A stretch of DNA of 10,052 nucleotides from an uncultured Planctomycetaceae bacterium (GTDB lineage Bacteria; Planctomycetota; Planctomycetia; Pirellulales; Pirellulaceae). The stretch is from the NCBI GenBank assembly GCA_937967665.1, contig CALBSZ010000015.1, forward strand, positions 1-10,052, in the 5' to 3' direction. The position numbers and the translations under genes were made by a program. Shown here one piece after another: positions 1 through 6,124 of the stretch; position 1 is the first letter of the stretch, and each line of letters opens with the position of its first letter. The notes beneath the pieces are model-generated. The model worked only from the letters and a program-made list of their open reading frames with translations. It was not told the origin of the DNA and ran no database searches.

Positions 1-116
1 GTCAGGTCCGGCGATACGTTGCCGGGTATGTTCCCGCCGCAGCCACTGAGAGCAAGCAACACGCAGCCGGCCATGACAAAGCCGGCTGCGCGCATCGATT
101 GTCGAATCGGTTTCAT
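1..116 (-). CDS. Lipoprotein N-terminus (partial, runs off the window)
   Basis: Only about the first 38 codons are inside the window. The reading starts MKPIRQSMRAAG, continues into a hydrophobic stretch and reaches a lipobox L-S-G-C at residues 23-26, followed by GGNIPGN. This is a type II signal peptide, so the product should be exported, lipidated on Cys26 and held on the membrane surface. The ATG at 116 has a Shine-Dalgarno AAGGA at 126-122, five bases upstream. It follows the stop of the copper-protein gene by only 17 bases, so the two are probably co-transcribed and translated together. The mature part is beyond the edge, so no function can be given. Short lipoproteins of this form are common in planctomycetes (general knowledge, not proof). 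Confidence 0.75.
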   Translation of the reverse strand, partial: MKPIRQSMRAAGFVMAGCVLLALSGCGGNIPGNVSPDL

Positions 117-133
117 GATCATCCTTGTGGCAC

Positions 134-913
134 TTACTGCAGCACGGCCGCAGGTACTTTGATCTCGCCGAGATTGTTCTCGTCGCCGTCTTCAATTTCG
201 AATTCGACACGGCCGCGGGACCATTCTTCTTTCTTGCCGTCGCGGGTGACGCTATCGATATTTCCGGCCTGGTGCCAGAAATGGAACGTGTGCTTTCCAG
301 CAGGCAGGTTCTTAATAACAAACTCACCCTTTTCGTCCGTGACGGCCATGTAAGGATTGTCCTTGATGACCAGTCGTCCCTGCATCCAGGGATGAATGTT
401 GCACGAGACGGTAGCCGGAAACGACTCGGCAGACTTAAATTTCATCTTCAACTGAGCACCCCAGGGAATCATCGGGTTCACACCAGGGTTTTTAAACGTT
501 TGCACGTTCGTGTTATGGGCTACTTGATCGGGGTTGCCGACGACTAAAGTCTGCGTCGTCCGCAGCAGGCAGATGCGCGGATCGAAGCGGCAATTCTTGT
601 TGTCCAAGCGCACTTCCGCATCGGCCGTTTCGTCATAACTTTCGTGAATCGGGGGCGCCGCATCACCACGACCCAGGTAGAGCGATACGACCACATCACG
701 CACTCCACCGTCCTCGCCCACGACGAGGTCTTCGCTCAGTAAATTGAACGGGCCGCAAAAAGCCTCATCCTTATTGACCACCAACTTAGTGCGGGCCGGC
801 GCCTTGCCGTCAAAAACAATCTTACCGCGAAGATCCCCCCAACCCTCGGCAGAGGCCTGCGAGTTCAACGCAACAACCAGACTAAGGAAAAGAAAACTGT
901 TTAAACGTGCCAT
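134..913 (-). CDS. Exported amicyanin-like cupredoxin with C-terminal carboxypeptidase-regulatory-like domain
   Basis: The 259-residue product begins with a signal peptide (residues 1-22, hydrophobic core LFLSLVVAL, likely cut after SQASA). The middle holds a type 1 copper site: H133 in QVAHNTNV and C171, H174 and M177 in CNIHPWMQG. The pattern Cys-x2-His-x2-Met, with the upstream His in a P/A-HN turn, is the pattern of amicyanin (CTPHPFM), so a blue-copper electron carrier is likely. Residues 188-215 (AVTDEKGEFVIKNLPAGKHT) match the carboxypeptidase-regulatory-like beta-sandwich; such proteins are often loosely named methylamine utilization protein. C53, C108 and C115 could form disulfides. 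The ATG at 913 is preferred over an in-frame start at 949 because AGGAG at 925-921 sits seven bases upstream and the signal peptide then begins correctly. It lies downstream of the multiheme gene, which suggests electron transfer with that complex. Copper binding is inferred from residues only. Confidence 0.88.
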   Translation of the reverse strand: MARLNSFLFLSLVVALNSQASAEGWGDLRGKIVFDGKAPARTKLVVNKDEAFCGPFNLLSEDLVVGEDGGVRDVVVSLYLGRGDAAPPIHESYDETADAEVRLDNKNCRFDPRICLLRTTQTLVVGNPDQVAHNTNVQTFKNPGVNPMIPWGAQLKMKFKSAESFPATVSCNIHPWMQGRLVIKDNPYMAVTDEKGEFVIKNLPAGKHTFHFWHQAGNIDSVTRDGKKEEWSRGRVEFEIEDGDENNLGEIKVPAAVLQ

Positions 914-920
914 CTTGTTA

Positions 921-925
921 CTCCT
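921..925 (-). promoter_or_regulatory. Shine-Dalgarno of the cupredoxin gene (decides the start)
   Basis: The minus strand reads AGGAG, then seven bases, then ATG at 913. It lies between two possible in-frame starts (949 and 913) and selects the downstream one, which gives a clean signal peptide. Confidence 0.75.
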
Positions 926-970
926 ATTCCGACCAGACTGACTCTCCATGAAGCTGGCCTAGCGATTTTG

Positions 971-995
971 AATGCCCGGCGTTTCCCTGGGCATT
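971..995 (-). repeat. Inverted repeat (hairpin) in the cupredoxin leader
   Basis: AATGCCC at 971-977 pairs with GGGCATT at 989-995, extendable by a G-U and a G-C pair to a nine-base stem with a seven-base loop. It lies about 58 bases before the cupredoxin start. The downstream minus-strand bases are CAAAATCG, without a U-run, so it is not a classic terminator. An RNA-stability or leader-structure role is possible. Confidence 0.5.
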
Positions 996-1102
996 GCATG
1001 GGTGGGACGCCCCGAACCGGCCACGCTGCCGTACAGCGACGCGGGTCGAGTTGGTAAAGGCGGGGTTTACGATGAGTTGATTATGGAACATGCACCTGTC
1101 TT

Positions 1103-1132
1103 ATTATATTCATATGATACCGATCTGGAGAA
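1103..1132 (-). promoter_or_regulatory. Candidate sigma70-type promoter for the cupredoxin/lipoprotein pair
   Basis: The minus strand has a perfect TATAAT at 1108-1103 in an AT-rich patch, with a weak -35-like TTCTCC at 1132-1127 and an 18-base spacer. It is placed just after the multiheme gene and reads toward the cupredoxin gene. The -10 is good and the -35 poor, and planctomycete promoters are not well defined, so this is only a candidate. If real, the last two genes can be expressed apart from the cytochrome operon. Confidence 0.4.
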
Positions 1133-1147
1133 CCGCACCAAGGACGG

Positions 1148-4100
1148 TCAATTCGTCGCAGGTTCCAATTCCGCTGGTGCCGCAGCGGCCTGCGGGACCG
1201 TGGCCGCGTCCGCTTCTTCCGGCTTGGGATACAGTTCGTTCACGACGGCCGTTACGGAACTTTGCTGCTTAGAATACAAATCGAAGTTCATCAATACATC
1301 GGTCACGGCGTCCAACTGTTCGCTACTCGTGCCGTGATACAGTTTCTGGTCGAGCGGTTTGTCGTAGGCGATATTCACGGGCATCGCCGTGTACGGCAGG
1401 AACTGCTTCGGATTCGCGATCCAGTTTCGCAAGTACTCCGGTCGCAGCCGCTGATAGACCATGCCCAGATTCGGACCCATGGCGCGATCGGTTTGATCGG
1501 GTACGAAATCCCCCACCATGTGACACTTGGTACAATACTCTTTGTTGATCACGATGTTCTTGAAGGCGTGCTCGAGACGAACGCCACTTTCCGCGTCGGG
1601 TTCATTTTCCAGTTTCGCGCGATATTCCGCGTCACGTTCCGCCAAATGGTCGGCCGACCGACGCAGGCTATGTTCATAGGGGAAGTTGGCGCTGTCGATC
1701 GCGGCAAAATACCCGACCAGCTTGGTGGCTTCGTCCGCCGTCATGTTGAAGCGGGGCATTCGCAAGACCACCGCGGGACGGATGGGATAGGGCTCCAAGA
1801 GGAAATTATGGAGCCAATCCGGTTGGACTTTTTGGCCTTCGCCCAGTAGCGGTGGCGGCAGCCAGCTCAAAGCTTCGCTGCCCTTCGCTTGCGGGTTGAG
1901 CTCCTTTTCGTAGCGTGTGACGTGGGGCAGCAAGTATTTGGTCAGGTAGCCGCCGCGCGTTCCGTACTTGTTCTTAAGTTGCTCGGGGAAGACGAGGACC
2001 GGGGCGCGGCCGACTTCATAGACCTCCCCATCCAAGGCAGTAGGTTCGTAGAGCGTGAACGGGAACGAAAGCTCCGACAATTCGTACTCTTCGCCGTTGT
2101 CGAGCGGGACTTCGTCAATATCGGTAACCAGCGGAAGCCCATCATCCGCGATCGTCGGCAAGCCGACGATGCTTCCGGTCCGCTTGCCACGACGGTCTTC
2201 CACCATGGTCTTCGCCAGCTCGTCGGTCGCGATCGGCGTTGCTTCGAACGGATAGGGCGTGGTCGCAACCAGCTGTGGGCCGAATTCACCCGGCTTGTAC
2301 TCCAGGTCCCAGCGTTCTGCTTCCAGGATGTGGCAGCCGCCGCAGTTGTACTTTTCGAGTACGACTTTCCCGTCGATGATGGCTCGCATCCTCTCATTGG
2401 GATGATAAACGTACTTGTCGGCAGGCGGTTCGGCCACGAGACCGAGCAAGAAGGTAATGACTGCTTCCCGTTCACCCACGTCGAACGGGAACTGAGGCAT
2501 CCGCAGGCGTTCGTTATAGCGCTTGTTAGCGGTCTTGTGGTAATCGTAGCTGCGTGGTTCGCGCAGTTTCTGGTAAGCAAATCCGGCGCGATGCCCCATC
2601 TCGATCTGGTGCATGTAGTAGTCCGGAATGGGATCATCCGATTCTGCGTGCCCGCCGCCAGCGGCATCCCCATGTCCGGCCGCATGCGCCCCGCCGCCAT
2701 GTTGAGGTTCCAAGTAATGCGTCACGTGTTCGAAGGCCAGCTTCGACGGATCCTTGCGTCCCCAGTCGGCCATCGTCGTACCGATCGGCTTCGCATCTTC
2801 AAATCCAGGAATGTCGTGACAGCCGTAGCAGCCGTACTTGGCAATCGTCTTCTTGCCAACGTACAGCAACTTCTTTTCCTTCGAATGCGGGCTGCCTTCG
2901 CTAACGACCAGCTCCCGCTCGGCGCCTTTAAGGCTGTTTGCCAGGTTCTGCGGAATGCCTTCGGCCAGGTAGCGTTCCGCGGTAACTTCGTAGAAGGCGT
3001 CTTTGAGGTAGTCCAAGGCGAGTTCGTCGAGCGTTTCATCGGAAAGCGAGAGCGGATCGACGACCGTACCGTCCGCGGGTTGCCAATCGGTCCGCGAGGC
3101 GGCGAGCAGGTAGAGGACGATATCTTCCGCAGGATCGGTGACTTCGCCGGTTAATTTGCCGGCGGCGTCCTTTTCGGCGATCTCGTCCAGAAACAGATCG
3201 GGCATGACCGTTCGCACATGGTACTTCGTCGGCTCCTTGACCCAGCTATAGAGCCATTTCGGCCCGTCAGGGTTTCGATCGGGCGAGAACTTCGTGCCGA
3301 CGCCGGAGAGGTCCGGGCCCTGGACGATATGGGTGGGCGAATTCATGGCCTTGGCGTCGGGAAACGCGTCGTGCGTATGACAGGCCAGGCAGCCGCGCGT
3401 CTGAAAGCGGCGCCGACCGCGTTCGAATTGCTCGGCGTGGTTCGCTTCGAACTCGGCCAGCTGCGGCGCCGTGACGTTCGTGACGGCCTCGGGTGCCGGC
3501 AGGTAGTCAAACGGCTGGCTGTAGTGTTTCAAATACGCCACCGTGCTGGCGATTTCTATGGGTTCGTATTTCGGTGCCTGCTCCTCACCCTGATTGTGTT
3601 TGTGCAACCCGAAGAACTGCGGCATCCGCGTGCCGGGACGGAAGTGCTTCGGTTCGCGGATCCAGTCGTACAGGAACGCGCTATCCAGCTTCTTCCCGAC
3701 GTACCGCAATGCCGGTCCAGACTTGCGCAGCTTGCCTGGCGATTCGACATCCTTGAACAACGGGGTCACCACGGCATGCGTGTACGTGCCGAGAACCGGA
3801 GTTTCGGACGCCTGGTCACTCGCCAGCGATTCGTACAACAGATGGCGGACATCGTTCAATTCAGGATGCTCCACCAAGGCCGCGGCCCATTCTGCCTGCT
3901 GGGAAGTCAAGTTCTCTCCCTCCAACGCCTGCAGTTGCTGCGCGGCCGCGAAGTAATTGGGCTCCAGCCGCAAGTCGGGACCAATGGACCTGCCCGCATC
4001 GTAACCATTGATTTCATGGCAACCGTAGCAGCCATACTTTCTCACCAGGTCATAACCGCGGACGACTTTTGGTGCGGGGGCATCGGGATAACGATCCGAG

Positions 4101-4660
4101 GCCTGCAATTCCACGACATCGTGATGGCACTTCAGGCAAGCCGATTCCGCAAAACGCTTGGGATACATTGGGTAGATCCAATGATGGTTGTCGAACCAGC
4201 CGTACTCCCTGGTCCATTCTCCGCGGTCCTTTTCGGTGTTGGGTGTATGCGAGGCCCATTCAAAGTCCGTCGCACTCCCCTGCCCTTCGTGGCAAATCGT
4301 ACAGGCGAAGGTCGCCATCTTGTGGGGACTCAACGAACCCACATAAAGATCCAGCCGCGGATGGCTGGTGTAGGGATTGGGCAAGCCGCGGCGGACGGAA
4401 ATCGATACCGCGACATCTCCACCTCGTTTGGCAATGTCGAGTAAACGGACAGCCGCACGCTGCGGTTCGTACATCGGATCGCCATCGATCGCCGTGATCA
4501 CATCACCCAGCAAGAGGCCGGGAACGACCGTCTGTTCCTTGTCCTTCGAAGGGAGCAACAGCGATTCGCGAATTTCGAGCCCGCTGACCTTCGTTGTTTC
4601 TTCTCCGGCGACCGTGGCCGTGGCGGCCAACGATTCCGGCTCCACGTAGCTGACCGTCAC
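1148..4660 (-). CDS. PDZ-like, seven-CXXCH multiheme cytochrome c (downstream part of a probable octaheme fusion)
   Basis: This 1170-residue frame holds a PDZ-like domain (about 24-95, core LLLGDVITAIDGDPM) and seven c-heme motifs: CTICH 120, CLKCH 175, CYGCH 211, CLACH 424, CYGCH 611, CGGCH 773 and CTKCH 1043. The last five are each followed by a Met-Pro element that can give the distal ligand (M346, M486, M721, M968, M1093), so they look like five tandem class I cytochrome c domains. The first two lack this and may be bis-His. A Gly/His-rich linker lies at 655-673. The role is probably to take electrons from the Rieske/cytochrome b core outside the membrane. The first possible start is GTG at 4660, with a weak ribosome site. 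No signal peptide or anchor exists, although heme-c attachment needs export. It is in frame with the upstream gene across a single TGA and is probably one protein with it. Confidence 0.88.
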   Translation of the reverse strand: MTVSYVEPESLAATATVAGEETTKVSGLEIRESLLLPSKDKEQTVVPGLLLGDVITAIDGDPMYEPQRAAVRLLDIAKRGGDVAVSISVRRGLPNPYTSHPRLDLYVGSLSPHKMATFACTICHEGQGSATDFEWASHTPNTEKDRGEWTREYGWFDNHHWIYPMYPKRFAESACLKCHHDVVELQASDRYPDAPAPKVVRGYDLVRKYGCYGCHEINGYDAGRSIGPDLRLEPNYFAAAQQLQALEGENLTSQQAEWAAALVEHPELNDVRHLLYESLASDQASETPVLGTYTHAVVTPLFKDVESPGKLRKSGPALRYVGKKLDSAFLYDWIREPKHFRPGTRMPQFFGLHKHNQGEEQAPKYEPIEIASTVAYLKHYSQPFDYLPAPEAVTNVTAPQLAEFEANHAEQFERGRRRFQTRGCLACHTHDAFPDAKAMNSPTHIVQGPDLSGVGTKFSPDRNPDGPKWLYSWVKEPTKYHVRTVMPDLFLDEIAEKDAAGKLTGEVTDPAEDIVLYLLAASRTDWQPADGTVVDPLSLSDETLDELALDYLKDAFYEVTAERYLAEGIPQNLANSLKGAERELVVSEGSPHSKEKKLLYVGKKTIAKYGCYGCHDIPGFEDAKPIGTTMADWGRKDPSKLAFEHVTHYLEPQHGGGAHAAGHGDAAGGGHAESDDPIPDYYMHQIEMGHRAGFAYQKLREPRSYDYHKTANKRYNERLRMPQFPFDVGEREAVITFLLGLVAEPPADKYVYHPNERMRAIIDGKVVLEKYNCGGCHILEAERWDLEYKPGEFGPQLVATTPYPFEATPIATDELAKTMVEDRRGKRTGSIVGLPTIADDGLPLVTDIDEVPLDNGEEYELSELSFPFTLYEPTALDGEVYEVGRAPVLVFPEQLKNKYGTRGGYLTKYLLPHVTRYEKELNPQAKGSEALSWLPPPLLGEGQKVQPDWLHNFLLEPYPIRPAVVLRMPRFNMTADEATKLVGYFAAIDSANFPYEHSLRRSADHLAERDAEYRAKLENEPDAESGVRLEHAFKNIVINKEYCTKCHMVGDFVPDQTDRAMGPNLGMVYQRLRPEYLRNWIANPKQFLPYTAMPVNIAYDKPLDQKLYHGTSSEQLDAVTDVLMNFDLYSKQQSSVTAVVNELYPKPEEADAATVPQAAAAPAELEPATN

Positions 4661-4702
4661 ATCGTTGCGATCCAGCAGCCCCTCGTCGGCCAGGCGCAGT
4701 CA
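4661..4702 (-). other. In-frame TGA plus 13 sense codons joining two halves of a multiheme protein
   Basis: The upstream frame ends ELLELLY-TGA at 4702-4700. The same frame stays open as LRLADEGLLDRND and then enters the downstream cytochrome frame (TVSYVEPES). The residues on both sides look like one continuous helix followed by a strand. There is no ATG between them; the only starts are CTG codons and the GTG at 4660. A single change (TGG, CGA or similar) would restore one frame. The base after the stop is C; UGAC is known as a weak termination context in E. coli. The terminal stop of the downstream gene is also TGA (1150-1148), so TGA is not generally reassigned here. Confidence 0.85.
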
Positions 4703-6025
4703 ATACAGCAGCTCAAGCAATTCCACCGCGCTGCGAGGCTCTCCCACAATGTCGGTCGCCGCTTCTTCATATTGCGACTTGGACGGCGCCACCAGGACAA
4801 AATCGACGGCCTTGTTGTGGATGTACGCAGGATCGACGGCCGATCCAGGCATCGTCTTCTGCATCCCCTGATGGCAAGTCGTGCAGCGGTCAAAGCGGCG
4901 CACGAAGGCCGAGCTGTAATTGATTTCTAAATCATCGCTCCACAAATTGTCGATCTTGCGCGGAGAGTTGAAGGCGTCCAGGATGGGCAATTCCAACCAC
5001 TTCTTGCCCAGGAACGGAAAGGAATCCGTGAAGTACGTGCTGCGCAAGTCGACGTTGGTCTTCTTCAGAGACGCGAGTGTAGCTTGATGCGAGTCAAAGG
5101 CCTTCAGCGCGTCGTCTTCCGTGGCAGTCAGGGACTTCACAAGGTCCTGCAACTTCTTGCGGTGGCTGCTGGCTGCCTGGTACGACAAGGTCAGATCGGC
5201 GAACTTCTGCTTCAACTCGTCGACAACCCGTTGTTGCGCTTCCTGCTCGGCCTGCGGCGCCAGGTCCATCAGCCCGAGTTTCGCGATGGCGGCGTCGCGA
5301 TCAGCGGCAGTAAACTTGCGAACTCCCAATTCGGAATCCTCGCGAAAACGCGCCGCGCGGACGATGTTTCCCAAGCGAGCCAGAATCTGTTGGCGTTTTT
5401 CAGCGGCTTTGTTTTCCGCATCGATCGCGTCCTTCTCGGCGTCGCTAAGACCTTCCCGCGCTGCCACCACGGCCTCTTGAGCCGCCGTAACGGCCTGCTC
5501 CGCCGCGGCCACCGTTTCGGCCGTGACGCCCTCCGTCTTCTTGGCCAGATCGCGTTGCTGCTTTTTCAACGCCTTCACGCTGTCGGCGACGGCCTTGCGG
5601 GCGGCTTCCAGATTCTTCTCGGCTTCCTCCACGACGACGCGCTTTTCCGCGGCGGTTTCCGCCAGCGCGTCCAGTTCGGTCACGAGATCGTCAATGGCCG
5701 TGAACGAGTAATCTGGATCGACCGAATGGACCTCCGCCTTGAAACGCTGCAGCGTTTCGGGGTCGAAAGCTTGACTGCGGGCGGCGGAAAGCTCCCTCGC
5801 CAGCCGCTCGTGTTCCTTTTGCGCGTCTTCGGTGGCGTACTGCAGGCCGCGCCGATTGTTGACTTCGATTTCAACAGCGGCAAATTTCAGTTGGTACGGC
5901 TTCCAGGAACGATCGTGGTCGGCGACGAACATCCAGATCGTTGAGATCAGCAACAGCACTCCGCTGACTGCGAAGATGATGTGCATCAACCGTTGATTGC
6001 GCCATGTTTGTTCCGTTGCTGGCAT
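4700..6025 (-). CDS. Membrane-anchored coiled-coil cytochrome c (upstream part of a probable octaheme fusion)
   Basis: The 441-residue frame begins with a short cytoplasmic end and one membrane helix (about 14-34, IIFAVSGVLLLISTIWMFV), without a lipobox or clear cleavage site, so the rest should face the periplasmic side. A long Ala/Glu/Lys-rich region (about 60-325) has the heptad-like character of coiled coils. After it come a short globular part (YFTDSFPFLGKKW) and one heme motif, CTTCHQG at 381-387. It then ends abruptly at TGA inside what looks like a helix. The gene follows the cytochrome b C-terminal gene by 99 bases. As it stands it could serve as the anchor of the multiheme subunit and as a spacer that places hemes at a distance from the membrane. 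The ribosome site before the ATG at 6025 is weak. The role is inferred from layout and motifs. Confidence 0.88.
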   Translation of the reverse strand: MPATEQTWRNQRLMHIIFAVSGVLLLISTIWMFVADHDRSWKPYQLKFAAVEIEVNNRRGLQYATEDAQKEHERLARELSAARSQAFDPETLQRFKAEVHSVDPDYSFTAIDDLVTELDALAETAAEKRVVVEEAEKNLEAARKAVADSVKALKKQQRDLAKKTEGVTAETVAAAEQAVTAAQEAVVAAREGLSDAEKDAIDAENKAAEKRQQILARLGNIVRAARFREDSELGVRKFTAADRDAAIAKLGLMDLAPQAEQEAQQRVVDELKQKFADLTLSYQAASSHRKKLQDLVKSLTATEDDALKAFDSHQATLASLKKTNVDLRSTYFTDSFPFLGKKWLELPILDAFNSPRKIDNLWSDDLEINYSSAFVRRFDRCTTCHQGMQKTMPGSAVDPAYIHNKAVDFVLVAPSKSQYEEAATDIVGEPRSAVELLELLY

Positions 6026-6124
6026 CTTGCTCTACTCACTCGCTTGCGCGTCGTGTCACGACTGGCCACGGTCCCGAGCCTGCTCCAAGCACCGGTTCCA
6101 ACGGCCCGCGTTTGACGTTGGTTC
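6026..6124 (-). other. Short intergenic gap with two inverted repeats
   Basis: The 99-base gap between the cytochrome b C-terminal gene and the coiled-coil cytochrome gene holds CCAACG/CGTTGG (6098-6103 with 6116-6121, 12-base loop) directly after the stop, and a near-perfect palindrome GTCGTG-T-CACGAC at 6050-6062. Neither is followed by a T-run on the minus strand. They may be RNA-processing or protein-binding sites inside the operon; I cannot tell which. Confidence 0.4.

Larger units (their letters stand above)
914..1147 (-). other. Intergenic leader between the multiheme gene and the cupredoxin gene
   Basis: There are 234 bases between the TGA of the multiheme gene and the ATG of the cupredoxin gene, much longer than the other gaps in this cluster. 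I see no gene here. It holds a candidate promoter near its upstream end and small inverted repeats (1024-1038, GTAAA/TTTAC at about 1053-1069, and 971-995). A transcript from the candidate promoter would carry a 5' leader of about 180 bases that can fold. No hairpin is followed by a T-run on the minus strand, so no intrinsic terminator was recognised. Confidence 0.6.

Noticed and set aside
1889..4444. Long plus-strand open frames opposite the multiheme gene (1889-3154 and 3218-4444)
   Set aside because: They mirror the coding minus strand in a GC-rich gene, show no known motif and would overlap a gene with seven clear CXXCH motifs.
4661..4702. Selenocysteine at the in-frame TGA
   Set aside because: I see no convincing stem-loop just after the TGA, the position is in a likely helix away from any redox motif, and no selenoprotein family fits. 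Readthrough, mutation or error is more likely.
4503..4703. Short frame starting TTG that overlaps the TGA
   Set aside because: It is out of frame with both cytochrome parts, only 66 codons, and has no recognisable features; a frameshift is not needed since the two halves are already in phase.
5084..5944. Plus-strand open frame opposite the coiled-coil gene
   Set aside because: Product is Arg/Leu-rich and without family features; it is explained as the complement of Ala/Glu/Lys codons.
6098..6121. Intrinsic terminator after the cytochrome b C-terminal gene
   Set aside because: There is a six-base stem but a 12-base loop and no T-run following on the minus strand, and the next gene belongs to the same functional unit.
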